64,000 bases of DNA from Atrichornis clamosus. Its lineage: Eukaryota; Chordata; Aves; Passeriformes; Menuridae. This document shows positions 1 to 11,800 of the stretch, piece by piece. How positions within the stretch are numbered: position 1 is the first letter of the stretch; the number at the start of each line of letters is the position of its first letter. The notes under the pieces are model-generated. The model saw only the letters and a list, made by a program, of their open reading frames with translations, had not been told where the DNA came from and did no database searches. The stretch covers positions 1 to 64,000 of the forward strand of contig WBMZ01000388.1 of assembly GCA_013400975.1 (NCBI GenBank), given 5' to 3'. The position numbers and the translations under genes are program-made.

Positions 1-3000
1 AGAAACACAAACCCACCACATAACAGAAAGATGGTCTCTGACCCACAGACCAACAGCAGCTGCACAGTTCATCAGGAGCTGTGATGAGCAAGTTTTCCTC
101 TAATTCCACAGGGTGACACCTGGGGAACTGTCTGTCTCTGGCACTCTATTACCCTACAGCAGTTCCTGCAGGAACACATGTTTTGAGCTCATTGTGTGTG
201 CACTGGTCATAAAAAATACCAGATGTTTCAAAAGGAGGAAGAACAATTTAGAAAGAATGTTTTTCATCAAGGACAGTGTCTGAGGCAGTGAGCACTAAGG
301 AGATACCAAAATATTGTTTGGGTCTCAGCTGGCAAAAAGAAGGTGTGACATTTCATCCTGCAGCAAGGTCAGCACTGTACAGAGAAGCTGGCCCCCACAT
401 CCTGTCACAGGACAGCCTGTCAGTCCTTCACTTGCAGACTCCCTTTTGCTCCAATATCCATCACCGAATGCAAACACCAGCCAAACACGTCTATTTTGTG
501 CTCTGCTCTGTTCACCCCGTCAGTACAGACGTCACGATTGTGCCTTTTTTCTTCTATGAGCAATTGATGGGAATATCATTATCAACCTCACAGCTCAGTG
601 CAAGGAAAACCACCAGGATTTTAGGAAAAAAGACATAGGGCAGCATCCTAAGCAATTAATCTAGGTGACAATTCTCAAGTTATGACAGATAACACAGTGC
701 AGTGCCACACAAAAAATTATCTACAACTGCAAGTGAACTGGGTTCACTTCAGACACTGCAGTGGCCACCGGCTGTAGCAGGGATGCCACTAATTAGACAC
801 AGAAGCACAGGATGCAACTGCTCACTGCTCTGGAAACGTGCCACAATATAACATGCTACCTGGCTGCCAGACTGAGGCTCCTATTTCTTTCAGCCATAGT
901 AACAATGTATTAATTTATAATTTAAGTATAATACTGCTTATAATGTTTAAAATATTAGAATAAAATTTCCTTATCCTAGTGAGCAGAAAAAAGGCTCTTG
1001 ACTGACAGATTTGGATCAGTCTTCTAAGCTTCAGCAACAGTAAAAGCTCTATAGTGCTGTAAAAAGAAAACGTGCTGGTAACAGACAACAGCTGCACGCA
1101 CTGTTCAAGCACCACTCAGAGGAACTTGGAGAAGCTCTGCTTTTCTTTGACAAAAATAAACCACAAGGACCAACACCGAATTTCACGCATTTTGCAACAA
1201 CAACTCAATTTCTTTAAAGCTCTCAACCTCTGAGGAGCTTGAGAATCATCTCTCCTTTAGGTTTAGTTTATTCTATAATAAACCCCAGCAGTGTAAGAAG
1301 AAGCCCAACATTATCTATAATTTCTCTTTTCAAATTTAAGGATAAAAACTTCCATTTAGATATGATTAGAAACTAGTGATTTTATATGAAAAATAATGCG
1401 GACATTAACTTTACCTCAAATAGTGCAGAAACATGGGAAAATAAAGTAGAAAAGGAAGAGAACAACTTGCCAACATCACTGATAAAAGGCAAATGCTCTT
1501 GCCTGCTGTTTGTACACCCCTCCAAACCATTTCCCACCTCCTTCACTGGAAAAAAAAATCAATTTCTGCATGTTTTGTTGGTTTGTTTAGAAATAGATTT
1601 ACCAATTGGTTCTCAACACTGCTACCAGATTTCCTTCTCTTTGGCACAACATGCAAACATTATTTAAACAGGAGTCAGGTTGTGCACAATTGACAATTTC
1701 TCCATTAGCTGCAATCTCTTTTCTTGATGTTTCATGTACTATCATCCTTAAATCCCTTGTTCCTTCCATGACCTTCTTCTTGCTCCCCTAAGTGTGCTGC
1801 TGTGCACTGAGTGAGACAAACTCTGCTGCCTGAGCAGTGTTCAGGGACTGTGGGTTGAAGGACAACCATTGCAATGCTGTGACTGCTCACTGAGGTCACA
1901 ACAGGCAGCAAATGTGCTGTCAGAGGGGAAGGGGAACACCTCGTTTAAAATCATACAGCACACAACTCGCTAAACTTCACAAATTGAAAAAAAATAACAC
2001 CAAGATTTTACACTGGGTCTAGGCAAAAGTCCTTTCTGCCCACTTCCTTTGTGACAGCCAGCTGCTTTGACAGAACAGACATGAGTTTTCTCAAGAAATA
2101 ACAAAAAGTGCTTTCAAATGATTACTTGTGTGACAAAATGGATTTTTAAACTGTCCTATAAGTCATGCTGCTTGACCAATAATTAGATAAACACTCAAGA
2201 GACGTTAAAGATTCATGTTACCCATTTTAACAAATACCAGCCTGTCATAGGTGCTAGCAATGTACATCTGAAGAAATCTGGCAGTAAACACATAAATACT
2301 ATGTAACAACCAGCCATTTATTTCCATCTGCCTAACATTGCAATAAAGAATAAAAACCTTCCTTCCTGAGCCAGGAGAAATAGAAAAAAAATACATTCAG
2401 GGTTGTACTTTTTTTCTCTACAATATTTAAATGGAAGGAATTCCACATTGCTGAAATACTTTTAATTGTCAAGCACACTGTACTTTTCATCCTCCCACTC
2501 TCCAAGGAAAGAGCTTTGCACTAAAATTTAAGAGATTACTGCCCAGCAGGCAATGATTACAGTGGCATGAAATGCAAGAACCACAATATTAAACCGTGAG
2601 CAGTGTTGGATCAGATTAAAAACAAACAAAAAGCCCCTCACAACTAAATGCACAAATATCCTTTAAAATTTTTGTTTGAGCAGAAGAAACACTCTCAATG
2701 TAGTTCTTTGCACTAGACATGTAAGACCCACTGAAGGAAAGCAACCTGTTCTTCTCTGACAGTGCAATTCAGGGTCAGATGTGCATGAAAGCCATCTAAT
2801 AATGATCAACTTCTGTTTAAAAAAATAAAGGCATGAAAACACCCAGAATTTGTGAAACTGTATTAATTTGATACTCCAGTCAGGCCCTTGCTAGTAAGAG
2901 GTCAGTGCACTTACATTGCGCTTAATACACTCCTTACCAGCCCCAGCAACAACCACCACAGAAATAAATTACTTTTATTAAGTTAAATACTGCGTAAAAT

Positions 3001-4339
3001 ATACGTATAAGTAAAACGAATACACAGAAATTCAATTCATGATTTTATCATCTTAGCTCTGACAAATTTTTAAAACATTTCCAACTTCTATGGAATATGT
3101 CTTGAAAACAAAAAAAACTTCCTTTGTTCAGTGTCTGGGCCACAGGTTAAGAAGGTTTGCTTGAGTCAAAATACGCTCAATGACACAGACAATTACCACT
3201 TAACATTTTCCTATCAAGAATCACATCTTGTGTGGCACTGCCTGTAGGATTCTGCCTGTAGGACTAAACACTTACCATTCTAATATATCAGTATTCCTGA
3301 AATTTGTTTCATTTCTATTTTTTCCCCTTCTTACAAACTGTCAAATTTTGTCAAAACCAAAAGGCACATAACATAAAAAAAAAGCAATTCATTTATTTGT
3401 GGACAGGTCAATTATATTCAATGTTCACCTCATTCTATAGCACATATAGCCCTCACTTCTTTTTTACCTAACTGAATTCACCTTCTTTTTTCCTGGTGTT
3501 TATGGGTTCTATGCACATTCCTGTAGTAATTTTTTGAGTATTCTCGAATACTGGTGGCAAACTTGATAGCGTTTCTGAGTGTTTCAATGAATATAATTCA
3601 AAATAGTAGCAACTGCACATGGCATGCCTCATGGGTTTCCCAAGAAACAGGGGTAGTTCAGATCTTACCAGAGATTGTCACACACACAAAAAGAAAATCC
3701 CATTAAAAATTAATGTTATTTGCTCTTCCTCAAAAGATGTTTCACATTTATGTTCTTCCAATATTCTCTGAGAATAACTGCAAGAGCACTTAGCTCACAG
3801 TAAATATTTCTGCTATTCTCCATGAAATATTTGGGCTACCCAGTGCAGTATTCTAGCACATCTATAGAGCAAGAGCAGGGTAGCTTTGGAATTTGGCTGT
3901 ATTCTCCATTAAAACTAAGAGAATAAATTTCAAGTCAGAACAGAACTCTTTGTTGTTGCTATCCAAGAGGTAAAATGCACTTCCTGACTTTTAATTAATA
4001 ACTAAACATTGAAGGCTATTCATGCTTTATAATCCCCCGGAGAAGAAACATAGACAAAAAAAAAATCCACCTGATACTTCAAAGAAAAACTAAACCAATC
4101 TCTGGTTAGAAACCTGGTTGAGTTTCACAAGGTTCACCAGAGTTACAGCTACGAAGGTATTTTTCTCCTGTACATTTTCTATATCCTTAAACTACCTGCA
4201 TCTCTCAACTGGTTTTTTTATTTTCCTTAACTTAATCAACTCTAAGTATTAGAAATTGTAAAATTAACCAGACACATTAATTACTCAGTCATGGTGTGGG
4301 GAACAACACATCCCTCAGCAACCTGTCACTGTCACTAAC
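1..4339. other. Left flank, probable intronic DNA of the minus-strand gene
   Basis: AT-rich DNA without a recognised repeat family. If the minus-strand exon at 4340-4476 is real, this stretch is its downstream intron(s). Two minus-strand segments have paired splice-like borders. One is 2938-2989, with an acceptor ending in CGCAG and a donor GTAAGG. The other is 1415-1478, with an acceptor ending in TATCAG and a donor GTAAAG. Both stay open in the phase needed to follow the exon at 4340-4476, but both are short and unrecognised, so I do not call them exons. Open frames at 276-638 and 1386-1667 on the plus strand show no domain, no codon bias that I can see and no promoter, and I take them as chance. 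Confidence 0.5.
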
Positions 4340-4476
4340 CTTCATCTTTTTCCACAGGAAAGCTCTTGGGATCAGCCGACTGCACTGCTGCCTTCACCAG
4401 CATCTCCTGCTCTATACCGTCCTTCCACAGCACACGGAGCGTGAAAAGTAGCTCCATCTCCTCCTCAGAAAAACCA
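4340..4476 (-). CDS. Candidate first coding exon of an unrecognised gene
   Basis: A minus-strand exon candidate of 137 nt. It starts after an acceptor ending TTTGTTAG at the 4477/4476 border and ends at 4340, followed by donor GTTAGT. An ATG at 4457-4455 has a strong context (G at -3, G at +4). From there 39 codons stay open to the donor, ending in phase 1. The peptide begins MELLFTLRVLWKDGIEQEML and ends FPVEKDE. It is mixed, charged and not low in complexity, as expected of a soluble alpha-helical protein. The same frame is open upstream of the ATG (GFSEEE before M) to the acceptor, so translation might begin in an earlier exon. With the two donors I see upstream, however, a stop precedes any ATG, so I prefer the internal ATG. 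I do not recognise the family. The CpG-rich block just upstream supports a gene 5' end. A chance open frame remains possible. Confidence 0.45.
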
Positions 4477-4649
4477 CTAACAAACGCAGGATGTTTTATT
4501 GCCTTCCCTTAATAAGACTCCCCAACACCTTCTTCTCCCTCTGAGGGCCTCATGGCCTTTATGTCCCTCTCCTCATCAACCATCCCTCAGGAACATTATT
4601 TATTACATAAACTGGCATCTTGTTTCTGCCACCTCCCAGCACTTGCACT

Positions 4650-5215
4650 GCGTTTTTTCAGGAAGGGCAGTCATCAGTCGTGCCTTTTCGTAGTGGCAAT
4701 AGTCACAACCCACCGTGTTGCTGCACGCTCCCCTCACAGGTCAGGTACGGGAACCAACACTTACCTTCTCTCAGCTCACCTCTGACCAAGCGGGGCCCAC
4801 CTCTCAGCTATTTCTGACCTCTTTGTAAAGTCAGGACAAAACTCTGGTCATCGCCACAGCTGAAGCGCCCAGCTAATCCCCTCCCTCAGCGCAGGAAGCA
4901 GCCCGCTCGCCCCACTGCCCCTCAGGTGCCTGATCCGCCATCGCGTCGCTTCACTTATGACCGCCACAAGAGGGCGGCGGCGGGTCCTCCACAAAATGGC
5001 GGTCGCAGCACTCCTGTGAAGGGGTGGGAGTCATTTTTTCGGCGACATCCGAAATTAGGGAAAATCCGTAAGAAGTTCCCAACACCATGCCTAACAGCTT
5101 GAGGCACGAGGTGGAGTTCTCCCCCCGCCTCATTTCACAGCTCTGACACCCAAGCAATTCACTCCCAGGGGCCCAGCAATACCCTCCATCTCCATCTGAA
5201 TAACTGATAACCATG
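4650..5215. promoter_or_regulatory. CpG-rich promoter block, possibly bidirectional
   Basis: This is the most CpG-dense part of the window, set in AT-rich surroundings. AAAATGGCGGTC at 4993-5004 matches the YY1 binding site typical of TATA-less vertebrate promoters. On the minus strand GATGGCGGATC (4942-4932) and TGTGGCGGTC just right of it are similar. No TATA box is evident. On the minus side the block is followed by strong donors and the candidate coding exon. On the plus side a donor-like GTAAGA begins at 5068, so a divergent transcript is possible. The minus-strand open frame at 4951-5214 lies within this block and has no recognisable domain. Confidence 0.55.
4765..4950 (-). other. Candidate non-coding first exon (5' UTR) of the minus-strand gene
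   Basis: Reading leftward from the CpG-rich block, two good donors lie 15 bp apart. One is GTGAGC after an exon end at 4780. The other is GTAAGT after an exon end at 4765, and it matches the consensus fully. Splicing either to the acceptor before 4476 gives a small intron (288 or 303 bp). The right edge (transcription start) is not defined by sequence and 4950 is only a guess. An upstream ATG near 4942-4940 opens a short frame (MADQAPEGQWGERAASCAEG and a few more) that stops after 23 codons. It would act as an upstream ORF unless an unseen donor lies inside it. Confidence 0.35.
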
Positions 5216-8200
5216 CCAATAATAATAAATACCCCTCAACAAAATTTCCATGTAGTCAGCCAAAAAATATAGTTATAATAAACTTTAAAGAAAAGTAATA
5301 AGATTAGTCTTTTTCAATGAAGCCACTGCAAAAAAAAAAAAGTTAGGAAAATGTAGACCACAAGTCAATCTAAGTGACCAAGGATGCCGTTGCTTTGCAT
5401 CCTCAGGAGTCTGCTATGTAACAAAGAGGGAGAAAAGAAGAGGCATGTGGAGTTTTTTAAACACCATTTTGGCTACAAGACACACTCTTTTAGTGGAAAA
5501 AGACCACACTGTCTGTTAGTCACGGGGGAATTGTAACCATGGTAGTAACACAGTTCTCCTCTCCTGTACCCAAGCACATCAATAGCCTTTTGAAAGCACG
5601 GACAAACCACTCAAAGCAAGACCCCTTCCTCGCAGAAATGGCAGGGCCAGCCTGGGGAGGTAAACAACATGTTGACAGTACAGTATTGATCTCAGCACCA
5701 GGAGAAAAGGACAGATAGACTGACTTTTCCTCTGAAGAGTAAGTGTGAGCTTGTACTAGGCAATTTACATCTCAGAAAGGGAGAAGCAACAGAGATGAGG
5801 GAAGGAGAGGAAGCAAGATTGACAAGGTAATTTACCGTCTATCCTTTGTGTTTCAGGTAACACACCTCATCACTCTCTAATAAAGCTTTCAAATTTTCCC
5901 AGATGCTCTCAAATGGAATCCTGACATAAAGTGATTTTTATGCATGGATGCATTATTTTTCTCTTTATCTGCTGTATATTAAGGACAAACTGAAACTTCA
6001 GCTGCGAAAGTTCCAACCTACTCTCCTAGGCATAGATGAAACTATACAAAATAACACTTTCCAACATTAACAGCCTTGTACAGAAAAGAAATAGCAGAGG
6101 AATACTAAAAACACATAGTTCATTTCTTCCTGGATTAGACAGATTTATCTGCCAGCTGAGCTATTTCCTGTAGCACACCACATTCTGGTTTGACCTTTCC
6201 ATTTTTAGTCCTACCAGGACCAATACGAGATGAAAAAGGAGGAAAACTGGACTGTGTACTTCAGCAGATGGCATCTTCCCTCCCGAGTGCAGGTCTGAAC
6301 CAGGGTTCCCAGGCTGTGATTTGGGGCATTTGGGCAGCAGGACTTGCCAGCTCCCAAACAGCCTGAACAAGGACAAACCGTGTCAGCCACTTGTGTCCTT
6401 GGAAATGTCCACGTTTTGTTTGTAAGAGACAAGCAAGAGAAATATTGCCTCAGCTTGGGAGTCACCCAAGTCGGGCAGATGGAATCATGTCACTTTGCTT
6501 ACAAAATTATTCACATTCCCCCTTGGATTCAGCTCATCTTTCCTTTAACCACAGACTGCAAAGTTGTGTTCTTCAACAGATTCATCTCACAGAGTTAGAC
6601 CCATTCACTGAGCTTTATGTTAACACTTTGTCCAGCTCCTCAGGGGCATAACACAAAATCTTGTCAATATTTCTTTAGTAAAAATACTGGTTTCTAAACT
6701 ATAAATCTGAAAGGGATATCAAAGGAATATAACCATGTCATTTGCTTTTGGTCAGAGCACATGACTCCAGGGAGATTTGTCTGCAGAAGAGATCGCACGT
6801 GTAATGTGTGCAAATTCAACGGTTTTGTGTGCAATTCAATTTACCAAAAGACCTAGCAAAAATTGGTACCCCAAGTAGTTTCAAATTTGAAAGCATATTG
6901 ACTGAGGTAAAAAACTGTCTTTACACTGCAGAACAAAAGATGCAACTTATTTTATGTGTCTGATTGCATTTCAGAAAAAGATCACAAATACAAGGAGACT
7001 GATTGCAACACAGAGAGGAGACATCCCAGAAGCCTGCACTGTTCGCTAAAGAATGCCATAAGATCTCCCCAAAGGCATAGGAAATTCGTAGCACAGTGAC
7101 CTGACTTTTTACAGGTGCTCACAAAGCCAATGGACACTTAGTTCTTTGTGCACAATTTTTTTTTTCTGTATTTCTGCTGCAGGAATGGAACTTGGGCACC
7201 TGAATAGATAGAGGGACACTATACTTGCATCTTCTGATACTGAGCCAGATACCAGTGAAGTGAAATGGAGAAAAAACAGCAAGATAAAGTCTTGAGCACA
7301 GATCATTCTATAGTGGAGAGCCTAAGATTCTGCTGTTCTTAGTCTATCATCTGTTAAAGGTGATATTTAAGAAATTAAGACTCAAGGAGATTTCACTAGG
7401 AGCCTTCAAGCATGTTCTAGGCAGAAGGCATTACTTAGAAGTAATGCAACACTCTGACAAGACAGCCCTTGAAAACAAACAAACAAAAAAACCCAACTGC
7501 AATATTTTAAAGGGGAAAAATACTCTAAGTAGAGCCAAGTTTTAAAATTTTCAGTGTTCATCGCTGATCAGAGAGAAAAAGGCTTTCATGGAAATATGGC
7601 AGTATTTGTGCCAAGATCAGAACTAGAAGCTGCAGTTACTTCAAATGCTCTGCCCTCAAAGAACCTCTTCATTTTTCACTTTATTGTTTGCAATTATGAA
7701 CTGAGTTGAAAAAAAAAATTATTAAGCATTCAGTTTGTAGCTCTACTTAGAAATAATATTACAGCACTTCTGATGTAATAATGATTGACTACATATTAAT
7801 GTACTGAGTTAGATATGTCAACAAAAGTTTGACAAAATTATTAGGACTATAGGGTTTCCCATACTCTATTGATTTTCACCAAATACATATATAAAGCAGT
7901 ACCTTTTCTATAACTAAAGCTTTAAGTTTGTTACTGTAAATTTAACTTCTTGATTGAATTTCAGATGGGTGCACTGCAGTATCTCTCTCCTGGCTTTTTT
8001 ACTGATAAATCCCTGAACCTTTGTGGAAATGAAACCTTATTTTAAAAGCTAAACCACCTACTGGGATTTGTTCTTAAGTATCTGCCTTCTGCCAGCCAAC
8101 AGGTCATACTTCAGACAGGGCTGTGATCTCATTAAACACCACTGCAGTGCCTCACTTCATCCAGCATAGCACTGAAGGGATAAACACAATAGAAACTCAT

Positions 8201-8219
8201 TTTTTAAATCATGGGATTT
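5216..8219. other. Intergenic stretch, no gene recognised
   Basis: AT-rich DNA upstream of the CpG-rich block. It contains a run of 12 A at 5330-5341 and a short AAAC-type simple repeat at 7473-7490. Overlapping open frames on both strands at 6161-6651 and 7109-7306 have no domains and are taken as chance. I see no LINE, LTR or SINE match. Confidence 0.5.
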
Positions 8220-8263
8220 TTAACTATTGATGGCTATTTCAGGAAGTATCCATCAATAGTTAA
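8220..8263. repeat. Near-perfect 44-bp palindrome with 14-bp arms
   Basis: The left arm TTAACTATTGATGG (8220-8233) and right arm CCATCAATAGTTAA (8250-8263) are exact reverse complements. The 16-nt centre allows about six further pairs (one G:T) after a single mismatch, so almost the whole 44 bp can fold on itself. The outer bases do not extend the pairing. It has no coding context. It could be a remnant of a small inverted-repeat transposon, a cruciform-forming site or a very short transcribed hairpin. The element is shorter than a normal microRNA precursor. Confidence 0.85.
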
Positions 8264-8442
8264 TATTAATTGCAAGACACTGCTGTACACGCTACAGCTG
8301 TTGCAGAATTGTTACCTTAATCTGATTGATGATGATTAAAGTATTTGTGTAGGTTTTCTTCACTGCAGGTACTTTGGTTTCACCTCCTGACACGACTTGC
8401 ACATAACACTTTAGAGGCAGTCTGGCTGTGCTGTCTGCTGGG

Positions 8443-8476
8443 AGCAGCAATAACGAAGCAGCAGAGCAGCAATAAC
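8443..8476. repeat. Short imperfect tandem duplication
   Basis: AGCAGCAATAAC occurs at 8443-8454 and again at 8465-8476, offset by 22 bp, in a CAG-rich patch. Read on the minus strand this gives the CCC/CYCC cysteine cluster inside a 141-codon open frame (8292-8717). That frame has no recognised domain, and I treat it as a by-product of the repeat and low stop density. Confidence 0.7.
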
Positions 8477-8813
8477 AAAGACCAGCATTGCAGCAGCATC
8501 TGAAAACTCCAATGCAGTTGAGATAGGCCAGAAATAAAAACCTAAACTTAAGTTTGAACTGGACATAGCCTAACATGTGCCTGTGTTTGGGAAGGCAGAA
8601 CTGGCAAACGATTTGGCTGGGAAGAAGGTAGATAAATCTTGTAATGAGCTCCAAGATAAAAGGTACAATGATTATTTCAATCATGAACTGAAGAAACTGG
8701 AAATACTGCAAACACATGCAGAGCTGAGGAAGACGTCATCAAATGCTGGTTCTGAAATTCGTGGCTCAGTACTATGTCTGTCACTTTAGTTTAATACAGG
8801 TAACAAACATGGT

Positions 8814-8832
8814 AACAGGCTGTTAGCCTGTT
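8814..8832. repeat. Small hairpin
   Basis: AACAGGC and GCCTGTT form 7-bp arms around a 5-nt loop (TGTTA). Arms of this length are expected by chance several times in a window of this size, and no run of T that would suggest a terminator follows. Confidence 0.5.
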
Positions 8833-11800
8833 CTCCCCCCAAAGCATAAAGGACTGGGTTACACGTAACCTTCAATTAGGGGAAGGTCACTAAAAGGAAG
8901 GTCCTGAAGAAAACACTTTTAGCTACCTTGGGGACTAATAATACATTTTATTCTGCATTTGGAGAAACTCACTGAAGCTCCAGTGCCATTTAGCATCTTC
9001 TTTCACAGACAAGCGATTGTCCTGGCCAATTAAGCACCTGCAATACAGAGCCTGGTGAGAGTCCCTTCGCTGCCACATGTCTCTTTCACTGAGCAAACAA
9101 CAATGTTGAAGTGTGAAAAACATAAGACCTCTTTGCTCAGAAGTGGTCTCCAAGTCTTTCCTCTTTCTGTTGGCTTTGTATTTCACAGCTTGCTGCTCTG
9201 AATTAAGTATTGCCAGGTGTCTCAAAAATGCCACTTTTCTAATCAGTGATAGAAATTATTTTACATTTTCCTCTGCAACATACTTGCTCTGAATTCTATT
9301 GGAAACTTCCATAGAGGAGACAACCAGGATCCAGTTCAGACACAAAGAACCATAAGCCATAAATTTCTATGTAGGCCTGAAACTTTCCCTCAAAACTGAT
9401 CAGGGAAAATACATGCCCCTTTCTGCAAAAAGTGGTGATAAAAATCTTATCTTTTGCCCCAAGACAAAGTCTGACTTTCCTTGATTTAACTTAAGTTTGT
9501 TATTTTAATGAGACGTTTAAAAAAATGATTAACATGGAGAACTACTTCTTTAATTATAATAACCTTTCCTATTCTTTCAGAATAAATTTTGTTGAACACT
9601 TTTCATGTGATTTGCTTCATTATCTTTTCATTTAAATCATCTTTGATGACACACCATTTAATTAGGTTTATTGTGCAGGTACGGATGGTTAAACTTGTGC
9701 ATTCAGCACATGCACTTCCATTTGACTAACATCATATATCTTATTCATGCCAATGTCACTATCCATTACAAAAATTAACAAGGCATCAGCCAGTTAAACT
9801 AAGTTTGCAAAATGTTGTTTATCAAGAACTTATCTTTCAGACCATTATAGGATCCCTTATTGACAACTTTCCTGGTGTTCTGTGATGCCAGTCATAAATA
9901 TTTACTTGTCAACACAAACTGTAAAATGTTACCTTCCAGGGAGTTAGCCAATGTTCTCCTGTAGTCGTAAATATGATTCCCTTTGTTGTAGTATTATTAA
10001 TGTTGCATTTTTCCTGTTATGAGATTTTACAGCCAGGAAAAGAAAGAAAATTGCCTAGTAGTTAATAACAAACATTTTATATACACACAACCAAAATCTC
10101 ACATAACTTACAAATTTACTTTGGCCTGCAGCAAGAGGTATATATTCACATCTTGTTAAATTTGCAGATAAATATGTATTCCTGTGCCCACAATTATTAT
10201 TGTCAAAATATATTGTTCAGTTGCTGAAGAAAAAAAACAAACAACCAAGTAGAATATCTCAGGAAGGATTCTGGCTGTGACAGTTAAGGGTCCTACAATA
10301 TCCCCTCTGCATCCATTACTTTTTTTAACAGCTGATTCTTCAAAAGAAACAAGATTTGCAGGAAGAAGTGATATGCTTTCATAGATCAGCTGATATAACT
10401 GTCAGACACAGAATATAGTCAACCATGGCAATGGATTTGTTGTGCAGCATTAAATTAATACAAGGCCTGCTGATGGACCCCTTTCTAGGGCTTTTTGTGG
10501 AGAGCAGGCACTGACAGGACAAAAACCTCCTTGGCTGACATCCCAACTTAAGAGCAGCGGCAGTTAGCTTGCTGGATTACCCCCAGGAAAAGGAGCTGCT
10601 GTGCTGCTCTTGCAGTCATTGAAGTCCAGGATTCTGAGATGGCTCACATGGTTTCCCAAAACTAATGATGAACTAGTCATTAGTTTAAATCATTTTAGCC
10701 ACAGTACCTTTTCCCAGAAAAGTGCTTCCACCACTGCTCTATGCTTCACTGTAAAACAGCTTCACTTTCTTTCTTTTTGTCCCTATAAGATGCTCCACTC
10801 AACAATAAAAAGCAAAATTGCCAGCACCACAGCTAAAAAGAACAGTCCTGTTCATGGTGGGTCTCTCCTCCAAGGACTGTGCATTCAGTGACTTTCAGGA
10901 AGGAACGTCAGGCAAGTGCTCCTAGATAGGCTCAGAAATGCATGGTTCAGATAAGAACAAAACCAAGCATAGAAGAAGATCTTTTTAAACTCCTTCAGAA
11001 CATCTGAGGAAAAATAAATAAGAATGGCTAAGGGCTGGATGCTCCTTCAGAATAACAAAGCTACTTTGTAGGTCAAGCTCACTGCAATGCTTTAAAAAGT
11101 GTTTAGGGAATCAGATGTTTGAAATCAAAGCCCACAATGAACAGCCATGGCTGGTAATACATCTACCCTTCCTGCAGGATAAAAGGCAAAACATATATTT
11201 TTATTCCAACTAGAAACATCACGAAAATTTTTGAGATCTGTTCCTCTCTGGTTTCGTGGCTTAGTAGCAGTAGCCAGTATTGTCATGCTGGGGCATCAGC
11301 AAATGAGAGGGTCCAAATGGTTTGAAGGCAGGTTTGAAAGAGGGTGTCAGTCACAGATAACAACAATAACGCTGGAGAAGCTCCAAACAAAGAGAGAAAC
11401 AGCCACCACTACATCTAGAAGTCATAAGGAGATTTCAGAAAAGAAGTGGTGACAGCTAGAGCAGAACAGGTAGATGAGCTGGGCATTAAATCCGTACAAG
11501 TTTTAATGGCACTATTTCCTGAGTGCTCTGTTTTATACAGCTACCAGTGGTTAAAATATATAATATGTATTTAAATTAAACAGAAAAGGTGCTTTGCACT
11601 CACATTCTGTTCTTCTCTTTTGCTTTGCTGCTCTGGCAGTCACTTGATCTATTAAGTCTTTGTGTACATGCAGCAAAAATTCTAATTAAAACCTGTGCAT
11701 TTCTAACATTTTAAATTCTGTAACTGAAGACCTAACAGTAACAGGTACATGGAGAAAGAATAAAAATTATCTGAGATGTTGAATTTCATAGTTCATGACT

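Noticed and set aside
2909..2955. A peptide-like minus-strand reading (VVVVAGAGKECIKRN) before a GTAAGT donor.
   Set aside because: No acceptor gives an open frame: the nearest AG borders introduce stops in that frame.
4340..4360. A plus-strand acceptor-like CATCTTTTTCCACAG.
   Set aside because: It is the reverse complement of codons in the minus-strand candidate exon, and no plus-strand exon with a following donor is visible.
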